A stretch of DNA of 64,000 bases from Chitinophagales bacterium (GTDB lineage: Bacteria > Bacteroidota > Bacteroidia > Chitinophagales > LD1), in assembly GCA_019638515.1 (NCBI GenBank), contig JAHBTS010000009.1, forward strand, positions 1 through 64,000, read 5' to 3'. Positions 1 through 8,401 of this stretch are shown here, in pieces; within the stretch, counting starts at the first letter, position 1, and the number at the start of each line of letters is the position of its first letter. Below the pieces are notes generated by a model. The model had not been told where the DNA came from. It saw nothing but the letters and a program-made list of their open reading frames with translations, and made no database searches. The position numbers were made by a program, and so were the translations under genes.

Positions 1-1627
1 ATGTAGCGCTTACACTACCGTTGTTTTGACCACAACCGGGGTTTACCGGATTGCTTAAAACCAACGAAGGTGCTGCCGGAGCAGCAATGGTTACAGAGCC
101 GGTTCCGGTGCAGCTATTACCATCAGTAACGGTTACATTGTAAGTACCTGCTGCCAAGCCCGATGCTGTAGCAGAAGTACTTCCGGTTGATGGCGACCAA
201 GTATAAGTTACCGTTCCGGTTGCTCCCGTAGCAGAAAAAGTAGCAGAGCCGGAATTAGGTGTAGCACAAGTAACATCTTGCTTGCTTTGCACAGAAACCG
301 TAATAGTTGCGCACTGCGTACACGGCTGCACAGTACTTAATCCGTTCATTACTACAGTAGTTCCTGCATTATCCACTACTCTAATGGTATCTTTTCCGGC
401 AGGAGGTGCTACCGAAACACCTGTGGCAAATTGCACCCATTGCGCGGGTGTATTACACGAAGTAAGCGGTGTAACTCCTGCTAAACAAGTACCACCAAAA
501 GGCAACCAAGAACCGCCACATGCTACGCACTGAGCCTGAGTAGTAATAGGTGTAGAAGTAGCAGCTTGCCAATAAGACCAAGTGTAAACCGGGTTGCCAC
601 CACTCACAGTTAAGTTACCATTGGTTTCTTTACATACAGAAACCGCAGTACAACTATTTACCGAAACCATTACAGTATCTACAAACCCACACGAAAGTGT
701 GAACGTAACAAGGTGTGTTCCAATTCCTGCAACAGATGGATCAAAAGTACCCGTACTTGGATTGGTAATACCAGGTCCACTCCATGTTCCGGATATGTTG
801 GCATTACACACAGTTCCCGTTCCGGTGGTAGCCGTTAAGTTAGAAGCCGCATCGAAAATACAGAACGAAGCCGTGCTTGGCACATCGGCAAAGCAGCAAG
901 TATTAGGAACGATACTAACATCATCAATAAAATAATAGGCAAAAGTATGTGGGAAAGGAGATACTCCCGTATTCTGAATTACAGTGCCTGCATTATTAAA
1001 AAAGTTTCCAATAATAAAATATTGCTCTCCGCCTGTGGCAGTATAATCCCATTGCAAGCGCACCCAATTTTCGCTGGTATCTGTAATGGCTCCACAACCG
1101 TAATTTAATTGAGGCGTAACATTTATGAGTGCTCCCTGTGTGCAAGCATCGCGCATGTACTGTGTATTAGAAAAATACACCCCAATATTATTGGTGGCAT
1201 AAGGAACTAAATCTGCTAAACTCACATACATAGACACGCAATACTTTTGCCCGGCTACCAATGGAGCAGAAGTTCTTCCCTGAATATATTCTCGGTAAGT
1301 ACTTCCTAATGCATCGTAAGTAATAAAACCTGCGTGCCGAGTTCCGGTTCTAGAATACTGAAAGCCCAAAGCACCCATGCCACCACCAGGCATGTTGGTA
1401 AACGCTATATTGCAGGAAGAAAATAAATCGGGCGAAGAGCAACTGTCGCCCTGTGCATTTGAGTTGGCATTATCCCAAGATGGACTTAAATCTTGACGAA
1501 AGCCTTCTCCGCCAAAATTGGCACAATTGGTATTGGTAATTTCAAAACTTGGATTTACAACAAGGTTTTGTGAAAAAATAGCACTTGCCAGTAATAGGCA
1601 ATAACATAGAGAAGAAATTTTTTTCAT
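1..1627 (-). CDS. Secreted surface protein with SprB-like repeats, C-terminus beyond the window
   Basis: The frame is open from the ATG at 1627 to the window edge, about 542 codons, so the C-terminus is missing. The protein opens with a signal peptide (MKKISSLCYC... ending ASAIFSQ) followed by NLVVNPSFE, a common start of the mature part of Bacteroidota surface proteins with a jellyroll-like carbohydrate-binding or adhesion domain (about residues 22-250). Cysteine-containing Ig-like segments follow. From about residue 445 there are SprB-type repeats: a Cys-containing start, TYTWSPSTG, then GLAAGTYNVTVTDGNSC, with a second copy beginning at the edge. Such proteins are usually cell-surface adhesins or gliding-related T9SS cargo, and a sorting domain would be expected in the missing part. 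The exact role is not recognisable. The gene is divergent from the glutathione peroxidase. Confidence 0.8.
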   Translation of the reverse strand, partial: MKKISSLCYCLLLASAIFSQNLVVNPSFEITNTNCANFGGEGFRQDLSPSWDNANSNAQGDSCSSPDLFSSCNIAFTNMPGGGMGALGFQYSRTGTRHAGFITYDALGSTYREYIQGRTSAPLVAGQKYCVSMYVSLADLVPYATNNIGVYFSNTQYMRDACTQGALINVTPQLNYGCGAITDTSENWVRLQWDYTATGGEQYFIIGNFFNNAGTVIQNTGVSPFPHTFAYYFIDDVSIVPNTCCFADVPSTASFCIFDAASNLTATTGTGTVCNANISGTWSGPGITNPSTGTFDPSVAGIGTHLVTFTLSCGFVDTVMVSVNSCTAVSVCKETNGNLTVSGGNPVYTWSYWQAATSTPITTQAQCVACGGSWLPFGGTCLAGVTPLTSCNTPAQWVQFATGVSVAPPAGKDTIRVVDNAGTTVVMNGLSTVQPCTQCATITVSVQSKQDVTCATPNSGSATFSATGATGTVTYTWSPSTGSTSATASGLAAGTYNVTVTDGNSCTGTGSVTIAAPAAPSLVLSNPVNPGCGQNNGSVSAT

Positions 1628-1803
1628 TCTACACTCAATTCGTTTTGTGTTTTCAAAGATGAATAAATATTCAAATCGGTTGTAAATATAGAAAGTAAGT
1701 GCACTTGTGCATTACGTAGTTTCAATAGGCTTCAATACTCAAAAAATCTTAACCCGCACACGCTTCAAAAAACTTGTGTTACTTTCATCCTTTATTTTGT
1801 ATT

Positions 1804-2394
1804 ATGAAACTCTTCAAAATTTCAATTGCAGTTCTTATGTTGGGAATACTTATCTCTTTATTTGGTTTCGGAAGAAATTCCAAGCCGCTTTTGCCTGCCG
1901 TTCATTCCGTTCATGAATTTAAAATGGAAACCATAGATGGCAAGGTGCAAAGCTTAGCCGATTACAAAGGAAAAGTATTGCTTATGGTAAATGTTGCCAG
2001 CAAATGCGGCTTAACACCGCAATACAAAGACATTGAAGCCCTTTATGAAAAGTATAAAGATAAAGGACTGGTGGTACTTGGCTTTCCTGCAAATAACTTC
2101 TTAGGCCAGGAACCGGGCACCAACAAAGAGATTCAAGAATTCTGTTCATTGAGTTACCAGGTAACTTTTCCTATGTTTTCTAAAATTTCGGTAAAGGGAA
2201 AAGATCAACATCCACTCTACCAATACCTTACAAAAAAAATAAACAATGGAGTGTTGGATGCTGATGTAAAATGGAACTTTCAAAAATTTTTAGTAGATAA
2301 GAATGGCAAGGTAATTACATCATTCAGCCCGCAAACATCCGTTACCGATGAAAGCGTAATTCAAGAAATCGAAAAACAACTCCAATTAAAATAA
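1804..2394 (+). CDS. Glutathione peroxidase family protein (thiol peroxidase), membrane-anchored or exported
   Basis: The 196-residue product reduces hydroperoxides with thiols, probably using thioredoxin, as most Cys-type bacterial members do. The family tetrad is visible: Cys68 in NVASKCGLTPQY, Gln102 in GFPANNFLGQEPG, and Trp157-Asn158 in KWNFQKFLVD. Cys114 in EFCSLSYQVTFP sits where the resolving cysteine of Cys-type enzymes lies. Residues 1-23 are a hydrophobic signal or anchor, so it probably acts outside the cytoplasm. I chose ATG 1804. An in-frame ATG at 1774 would add ten residues before the hydrophobic segment. It stands alone, 79 bp before batD, and both relate to oxidative stress. 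Confidence 0.9.
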   Translation: MKLFKISIAVLMLGILISLFGFGRNSKPLLPAVHSVHEFKMETIDGKVQSLADYKGKVLLMVNVASKCGLTPQYKDIEALYEKYKDKGLVVLGFPANNFLGQEPGTNKEIQEFCSLSYQVTFPMFSKISVKGKDQHPLYQYLTKKINNGVLDADVKWNFQKFLVDKNGKVITSFSPQTSVTDESVIQEIEKQLQLK

Positions 2395-2427
2395 GGAAAC
2401 TCATTCTAGTAAAATTGTGTTAAGTGA

Positions 2428-2459
2428 TTTGCTGCAACTTAACTTGAATGTGAACTTCG
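2428..2459 (+). promoter_or_regulatory. Candidate promoter of batD
   Basis: TTTG at 2428-2431 is followed after 20 nt by GAACTTCG at 2452-2459, resembling the Bacteroidota -33/-7 pair TTTG and TAnnTTTG with two departures in the -7 element. It lies 13 nt before the batD ATG. Confidence 0.35.
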
Positions 2460-2472
2460 CGTACAGTAACGT

Positions 2473-4392
2473 ATGGAAAACTCTCTAAAGAAGGCATATC
2501 TTCTTACTTTCCTTTTGGTGTGTTGTTGCTGCTCGGCAAATCTTTTTGCACAAGCAAAATTTTACGCCTCTGCCAATAAGCAAGTGCCGGTAAACCAACA
2601 CTTTCAAGTAAACTTCACATTAGAAAATGGAGAAACCCGCGGTTTCAAACCTCCTGTATTCAACGACTTTCAAGTACTAAGTGGTCCAAACACTTCGCAA
2701 AGTATGAGTTATATCAACGGAAGTTTATCTAGCTCCGTAACTTATTCTTTTATACTCCGACCTAAAAAAGAAGGCTCATTTAAAATTGGCAAAGCATCTG
2801 TAAATGTAGGAGGAGCAAATTTAGAATCAAATGAACTAAGCATTGAAGTAACGAAAGCTGTGCAACAGCAAGCACAACAACAGCAACGCAGAGGCTTTAA
2901 TCCGTTCGGATTTCCAGATCCGTTTGAAGACGACCCATTTTTTAGCGACCCATTTGAACAACAAGAAGCAGAACCCACAACTCCTGCCACCAACGAAGCC
3001 GATGTTCAAAAAGACATTAAAAAAAACACATTACTGCGCATTGTATTGAGCGACAACTCTGTGTACCAAGGCGAACAATTAACAGCCACTTTGCGGTTGT
3101 ATTTTAGCTACAGCCTAGGCAATTTGCAACTCACCAAAGCAATGGGTTTAGAAGGTTTTTGGAATCAAGAAATACAGATAGATCCCAACCTGCGTCCGCG
3201 CGTAGAAGAATACAACGGAAAAAAGTATCATGTTGTAGATATTCAAAAATACACGCTGTTTCCACAACGAAGCGGCACACTAAAGCTTAGTGCTGCCGAA
3301 ATTTCGGCAGTGGCACAAGTGCAAGTGCGCAGCAATAGAAGAAGCATGTGGAGCATGTTTGGTATGGATATTCAAAATGTACCCTTTAAGCTTACCAGCA
3401 ACGAAGCATCTGTACAAGTAAAAGAATTGCCTACTGCCGAAAAACCTGCATCCTTCAATGGAGCTGTTGGTGAGTACACCTTTAGCACAAAACTATCTGC
3501 TCCGGCAACCAAAACCGATGAACCGGTTACACTCTCTGCTATTGTTTCCGGAAAAGGGAACATAAAATTTGTTGATTTAAACAAACCGCAACTACCCGAT
3601 GGTTTTGAAGTGTACGACCCTAAACTAAAAGAAAGCATTACCAATAACGAAGGTGGTTTCAGCGGCTCCAAACAATATGACTTTTTAATAATTCCACGCC
3701 AACCGGGCAACTATAAAATTCCAGCCACAGAGTTTTCCTTCTTCAATCCCAAAACACAAAAATATACCATACTAAAATCACAAGAGTTTTCGCTCAATGT
3801 TACAGGCGAACCTTCCGGCACCACCACTGCTGTGCTACCAAGTGTAACAGCTAAAAGCGGGGTAAGCAGTTTGGGGCAAGATATCCGCTACATTAAAACC
3901 TCTATGCCAAACTATGAAGCAGATAAGAAATTATTCCCTGCAAGCGTTGGATTTGGTGCAGCATTTGCTTCGCCATTGTTTTTACTTGTAGCACTTGTTT
4001 TTGTAAAAAGAAGAAACAGCGCACTCGGCAAAGACATTATAGGTACTAAACGCAGAAAAGCTCTTTCCGTTGCTCGCAAACGACTTGCCACCGCAGATAA
4101 ACACGAGAAACAAGGCAGCAAAAAAGAGTTTTACGATGAAGTAAGCCGCGCTACATGGGGCTACTTGGCCGATAAACTTTCCATAGAAATGAGTGCTTTA
4201 AACAAAGAAAATGTAGGAGAAAAGCTAACAGCAAAAAATGTAAAACCTGCCACACAGCAGCATTTAAACAAACTGTTGCACACCTGCGAAATTGCACTAT
4301 ACGCCCCCGTGAGCGAAGTAGGCGAAATGCGCGAAAACTATACCGATGCACTCAACCTTATTGCCGATTTAGAAGATGAAATTAAAGGATAA
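2473..4392 (+). CDS. batD: BatD-family aerotolerance protein
   Basis: The 639-residue product has a signal peptide (residues 1-27, ending NLFAQ), a long periplasmic part of beta-sandwich domains (starting KFYASANKQVPVNQHFQVNFTL), and one transmembrane segment near residues 490-515, followed by a basic cytoplasmic tail with helical character. This is the usual architecture of BatD (oxygen-tolerance family), part of the Bat system that in Bacteroides and Leptospira has been linked to aerotolerance or envelope stress. Residues 130-165 form a Gln-rich then Phe/Pro/Asp-rich low-complexity stretch, common in this family. batE follows after 35 bp in the same direction. batA, batB and batC are not in the window, so the Bat locus is split or incomplete here. 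Confidence 0.9.
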   Translation: MENSLKKAYLLTFLLVCCCCSANLFAQAKFYASANKQVPVNQHFQVNFTLENGETRGFKPPVFNDFQVLSGPNTSQSMSYINGSLSSSVTYSFILRPKKEGSFKIGKASVNVGGANLESNELSIEVTKAVQQQAQQQQRRGFNPFGFPDPFEDDPFFSDPFEQQEAEPTTPATNEADVQKDIKKNTLLRIVLSDNSVYQGEQLTATLRLYFSYSLGNLQLTKAMGLEGFWNQEIQIDPNLRPRVEEYNGKKYHVVDIQKYTLFPQRSGTLKLSAAEISAVAQVQVRSNRRSMWSMFGMDIQNVPFKLTSNEASVQVKELPTAEKPASFNGAVGEYTFSTKLSAPATKTDEPVTLSAIVSGKGNIKFVDLNKPQLPDGFEVYDPKLKESITNNEGGFSGSKQYDFLIIPRQPGNYKIPATEFSFFNPKTQKYTILKSQEFSLNVTGEPSGTTTAVLPSVTAKSGVSSLGQDIRYIKTSMPNYEADKKLFPASVGFGAAFASPLFLLVALVFVKRRNSALGKDIIGTKRRKALSVARKRLATADKHEKQGSKKEFYDEVSRATWGYLADKLSIEMSALNKENVGEKLTAKNVKPATQQHLNKLLHTCEIALYAPVSEVGEMRENYTDALNLIADLEDEIKG

Positions 4393-4427
4393 CAATTACC
4401 ATTAACCACAGTTCTGAAGAATAAGAA

Positions 4428-5204
4428 ATGACTATAATAAAAAGTGCTTGTTGCTATTTGTCCAAGATAATGTTGGGCACTTTTACACTTGCCATGTATA
4501 CGCTTGCTGCACATGCAAGCAATAAAGATCTGTTTACCGCAGCCAATGCAGCCTACCAAAACAATAACTATCAACTTGCCGAAAATTTATACGACTCTAT
4601 CTTAAAAACGGGCGTAAGCAATGTCGCATTACACTACAATCTTGGCAACTGCTATTTTAAAACCAACCAAATAGGCAAAAGCATCCTACACTACGAAAAA
4701 GCCCTCACCTTTGAACCCGAAGATGAAGACATCTTACACAATCTTAAACTTGCCAACACCAAAATTGCAGACCATATTCTTACCGTACCCGAACTAAAAA
4801 TTGTAAGTTGGTGGAAACAGTTTGTAAAAACTTTCAATTCTAATGGCTGGGGAGCCTTTGCCATTGGCTTTGCATGGACAGCATTGGCATTCTTTGCACT
4901 CTATTTATTCACAGGCTTCAAAACAAGCGGTATGGTATTGGGAATTATCTTCACCATACTTTCATTAAGTTCCTTTGCATTAAGACAAAAAGTGAGCCGC
5001 TGCGAAACTAAACCCAACACAGCCATTTTAATTACTGCTTCTACCTATGTAAAAAGTGCGCCCGACCAAGGCAGTACCGATTTATTTGTTATTCATGAAG
5101 GAATAAAAGTACAAGTAAAAGATCGCGTAAGCGATTGGTGCAAAATTCGCCTGAGTGATGGAAAAGCAGGCTGGGTTGAAAAACAACAACTAGGCTTTAT
5201 TTAA
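4428..5204 (+). CDS. batE: BatE-like TPR and SH3-domain protein
   Basis: The 258-residue product starts with a signal peptide (to about residue 31, AAHASNK). Tetratricopeptide repeats follow at about residues 32-110 (AAYQNNNYQLAENLYDSIL, then LHYNLGNCYFKTNQIGKSI). There are two hydrophobic helices near 140-185 and a C-terminal bacterial SH3 domain from about 200 (ASTYVKSAPDQGS ... CKIRLSDGKAGWVEKQQLGFI). The architecture and position directly after batD match BatE. It probably acts as a membrane scaffold in the Bat complex. A shorter start at Met15 (4470) would still leave a usable signal sequence. The stop lies 3 bp from the convergent carA stop. Confidence 0.85.
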   Translation: MTIIKSACCYLSKIMLGTFTLAMYTLAAHASNKDLFTAANAAYQNNNYQLAENLYDSILKTGVSNVALHYNLGNCYFKTNQIGKSILHYEKALTFEPEDEDILHNLKLANTKIADHILTVPELKIVSWWKQFVKTFNSNGWGAFAIGFAWTALAFFALYLFTGFKTSGMVLGIIFTILSLSSFALRQKVSRCETKPNTAILITASTYVKSAPDQGSTDLFVIHEGIKVQVKDRVSDWCKIRLSDGKAGWVEKQQLGFI

Positions 5205-5207
5205 GCA

Positions 5208-6311
5208 CTATTGCATACTTGCAATAAAATCATCGAAAAGATAACGCGAATCGTGCGGGCCGGGAGAACTTTCGGGGTGATACTGTACGCTAAATGCTTT
5301 GGCATTCTTAATACGAATTCCTTCAATAGTATTATCGTTTAAATTGATGTGCGTTACTTCTACGGTATTGCTCTTTTCAATTGCATCGCGGCTAACTTCA
5401 AAACCATGATTTTGCGATGTAATTTCACTTTTACCCGTTAATAGATTTTTAACGGGATGGTTGGCACCTCTATGGCCGTGGTGCATTTTAAATGTGGGAA
5501 TACCATTTGCCAATGCCAATAATTGATGCCCCAAGCAAATACCGAAAAACGGCTTACCCGATGCTTGCAGCTGTTTAACAGTTTCTATTGCATAAGGCAT
5601 AGAAGATGGATCCCCGGGACCATTAGAAACAAAAATACCATTGGGCTTCCATGCCAATAGCTCTTCTGCAGCCGTAGTTACCGGAAATACTTTGGCGTAC
5701 ACACCTCTTTCGGTTAGGCAATTCAATATGTTTGCCTTGATACCACAATCGAGCACTGCTACTTTTAAAGGTGCATTTTCGTTACCTGCAAAATATATTT
5801 CTTTGGTGCTTACTTCTTTTGCCAAATCTAAGCCGCTCATATCTGGCACACTGTTAAGTTGGGCTTTCAACTGCTGCACATCATCTGTTTCGCTGCTAAT
5901 AATGCAATTCATAGCACCCGATTTTCTAATATGCACAACTAAAGCACGTGTGTCAATATCCGAAATGCCGCTAATACCATTTTCTTCTAAATAAGTTTGT
6001 AGCGAGGCCGATGCCGTCTGCCTTGAATATGCCTTAGCTGTAAACTTTTTGCATATTAAACCTGCAATTTTTATTGCACCGGATTCAACTTCGGCTTGGT
6101 GCGTACCGTAATTACCGATATGGTCGTTGGTCATTACAACAATTTGCCCGAAATACGATGGATCGGTAAAAATTTCTTGATACCCGGTCATACTTGTATT
6201 AAAACAAATTTCTCCGGTGGTGGTTCCTATTTTTCCTAATGCTTTTCCTGTAAATACGGTGCCATCTTGTAGAACCAAAACGGCATTTTGCGGTGTTGCG
6301 TTATTAGACAT
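5208..6311 (-). CDS. carA: Carbamoyl-phosphate synthase small (glutaminase) subunit
   Basis: The 367-residue product hydrolyses glutamine and passes ammonia to CarB to make carbamoyl phosphate for arginine and pyrimidine synthesis. The N-terminal CPSase_sm_chain domain shows VLVLQDGTVFTGKALG and NTSMTGYQEIFTDPSYFGQ. The C-terminal class I amidotransferase domain has the nucleophile cysteine in FFGICLGHQL (about residue 259) and the His-Glu pair in VQYHPESSPGP. I chose ATG 6311 (MSNNATPQNAV) because the longer frame to 6407 would run through a well-matched promoter at 6321-6351 and extend past the usual family length. No carB lies in the window. Confidence 0.95.
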   Translation of the reverse strand: MSNNATPQNAVLVLQDGTVFTGKALGKIGTTTGEICFNTSMTGYQEIFTDPSYFGQIVVMTNDHIGNYGTHQAEVESGAIKIAGLICKKFTAKAYSRQTASASLQTYLEENGISGISDIDTRALVVHIRKSGAMNCIISSETDDVQQLKAQLNSVPDMSGLDLAKEVSTKEIYFAGNENAPLKVAVLDCGIKANILNCLTERGVYAKVFPVTTAAEELLAWKPNGIFVSNGPGDPSSMPYAIETVKQLQASGKPFFGICLGHQLLALANGIPTFKMHHGHRGANHPVKNLLTGKSEITSQNHGFEVSRDAIEKSNTVEVTHINLNDNTIEGIRIKNAKAFSVQYHPESSPGPHDSRYLFDDFIASMQ

Positions 6312-6320
6312 TTCGGAACG

Positions 6321-6351
6321 CGAAGGTAATTTGATTATTGAAAGGTTCAAA
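6321..6351 (-). promoter_or_regulatory. Promoter of carA
   Basis: On the minus strand TTTG (6351-6348) and TACCTTCG (6328-6321) are separated by exactly 19 nt, a near-consensus Bacteroidota sigma promoter. Only 9 nt separate the -7 element from the carA ATG, so the mRNA leader is very short. This also decides the start codon. Confidence 0.65.
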
Positions 6352-6407
6352 TGGTGTTTATATCTTGTGGATTTATCTGCTTCCACACTCGTTGCAACTG
6401 CTTGCAA

Positions 6408-8339
6408 TTATTGCTGCCTGTGAATTTGCTTGCGGATAAACTTAGGGCGCTTCTTAACCTCCTCTATAATTTTTCCTTGATATTCACCAATTACAGAAAT
6501 AGCGAGCATGTTTAAACCGCCAAAGAATAATATAAGCACAATAATAGTTGTAACGCCATGCGGTGTTCCGGGCAATAGAAAGTACAATGCAATTTGTACC
6601 AAAATAGCTAAGAACGAAAAACCCGTAAGCAGCCATCCAATGTAAGTAAGCAACTCTAATGGCACAAAACTGAAACTAAAAATTGCTTTGCGTGCCCATC
6701 CAATATTTTTGCGCCAATTGTTGGTAGTTACCCCAAACATTCTTTCGGGGCGCACATAGTTTACGCCTGTTTGCTTAAAGCCAACCCAAGCTCGCAAGCC
6801 CCGCAAAAACTGGTCGGTTTCGGGCATTTTAATAAGTTCATTCACCACCTTTCTATCCATCATGCTAAAGTCTCCGGCATCTACCGGAATTGGCACATAG
6901 CTTACACTTCTAAAAATGCGATAGAATATTTTGTAGAACAACGCTAATTGCTGGCTTCCTTCGCGCGCTACTCTTCTGCCATATACCACATCGAAACCTT
7001 TTACATATTCTTCATAAAACTTCTCAATCATTTCTGGCGGGTCTTGCAAATCGCCATCGAGCAGCACTACTGCATCTCCGGTAGAAATTTCCATACCGGA
7101 AAGAAATGCACTTTGGGAACCGAAGTTGCGAGAGTGCTCAATTGCAATAACATGGTCATCGGCTTGTACAATTCCTGCCAATACTTCTGCGGTATTATCG
7201 GGGCTGCAATCGTTCACAAAAATAATTTCGTAATCCACCATTATTTTTTTGAAAGTAGCCGAAAGCCTTTCGTACATTATTGGAATGGCTTGTGCATCTT
7301 TATAGCAGGCAATAATTGCGGTAATTTTATGGCGAATTTTATCTTGAACTAACTTCTTTTCGTACAGTGGTTTCGAATATGCTTTTAGCCACTCTGCAGT
7401 AGCAAGCAGACCTTGCTCCAACGAAGTTTCGCTTTGCCAATTGAGCAATTGCTTTGCTAAAGAGGCATCGCCATACCAATCTTTCAAATCCCATTTTCTA
7501 TTAGGGAAATCGCCCCAATGCGGCTCTCCCGGGATATTGAATACCTGCTTAGCAGTATTGGCAATATCGCGAATGGTGGTTTTAATACCGGATGCAATAT
7601 TGATTGACTTGCCCGCTGTTTGAGAAAAGTTGGAATTGGCAGCCATTAATGTTGCCAGCACGGCATCATCTACATACACAAAATCGCGCGATATTTCGGG
7701 TTGCACCAAAGGCGGAAATTCTTGCTGCAATGCCTTTTTTATGAGTGTGGGAATTAAGCGATCCGGCTCTTCGTAAGCACCAAAAACCGAATAATATCTT
7801 AAGTTCAGCACCGGCATTTCTTTTATAGTGCCATAAAACTTAATCATGTGTGCCGCACTAGCTTTGGTTACTGCATAATGACTATTAGGCAATAGCTCAT
7901 CGCTTTCTTTTGGTGCTACACAATTTAAGCCGTATTCGCTGCTGCTGCCGGCATGTATAAATGCCTTTACCGAATAGCGCGAAGCTGTTTCGAGCAGGTG
8001 CAACAATCCGGTGTAATTGGTTTCGTGAATTAACTCAACATCGCTTTGCTTGCTGTATGCGCCATAAGCAGCCAAATCAAAAATTGTTTTGAATTGAAAC
8101 TGACTAAACAACTGCTCTACCTCTTGCTTCTTTATGATATTACAATGCAAGATATGCTTGGCAGGAATATCATCTAACCGCCACGGAATAAAGGGTTTGC
8201 TGGTGGTGGCATACACATCTTTGCGCTGTGCAAAAACACTTCTAAAAAGATTGGCACCTATAAAACCTCCTGCGCCAATTATTAAAATTGGGCCTTCTAA
8301 CTGCTGTACCTGAAACTTAATTTTTTCTGAGAGTTGCAA
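6408..8339 (-). CDS. Fusion of NAD-dependent sugar epimerase/dehydratase and family 2 glycosyltransferase
   Basis: This is a single 643-codon frame with two enzymes. Residues 1 to about 325 are an extended short-chain dehydrogenase: Rossmann motif IGAGGFIGANLF near residue 20, Ser motif SSSEYG near 131, and catalytic YAVTK near 153. Residues about 345-560 are a GT-A family 2 glycosyltransferase with VNDCSPDNT and LLDGDLQDPPEMI near 426, as in dolichol- or undecaprenyl-phosphate sugar transferases (DPM1/GtrB/ArnC type). Two transmembrane helices near 570-625 follow, again typical of GtrB. A plausible job is making a nucleotide sugar and loading it onto a lipid carrier for surface glycans. The sugar cannot be named from sequence. 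The start is 96 bp upstream of carA's ATG, counted across the carA promoter. Confidence 0.88.
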   Translation of the reverse strand: MQLSEKIKFQVQQLEGPILIIGAGGFIGANLFRSVFAQRKDVYATTSKPFIPWRLDDIPAKHILHCNIIKKQEVEQLFSQFQFKTIFDLAAYGAYSKQSDVELIHETNYTGLLHLLETASRYSVKAFIHAGSSSEYGLNCVAPKESDELLPNSHYAVTKASAAHMIKFYGTIKEMPVLNLRYYSVFGAYEEPDRLIPTLIKKALQQEFPPLVQPEISRDFVYVDDAVLATLMAANSNFSQTAGKSINIASGIKTTIRDIANTAKQVFNIPGEPHWGDFPNRKWDLKDWYGDASLAKQLLNWQSETSLEQGLLATAEWLKAYSKPLYEKKLVQDKIRHKITAIIACYKDAQAIPIMYERLSATFKKIMVDYEIIFVNDCSPDNTAEVLAGIVQADDHVIAIEHSRNFGSQSAFLSGMEISTGDAVVLLDGDLQDPPEMIEKFYEEYVKGFDVVYGRRVAREGSQQLALFYKIFYRIFRSVSYVPIPVDAGDFSMMDRKVVNELIKMPETDQFLRGLRAWVGFKQTGVNYVRPERMFGVTTNNWRKNIGWARKAIFSFSFVPLELLTYIGWLLTGFSFLAILVQIALYFLLPGTPHGVTTIIVLILFFGGLNMLAISVIGEYQGKIIEEVKKRPKFIRKQIHRQQ

Positions 8340-8401
8340 AACAATTCTTTTTGAGCAGTGGCGAATTTATGCTTTAGTGCGAAGATGCGAAGGAATTTTG
8401 C

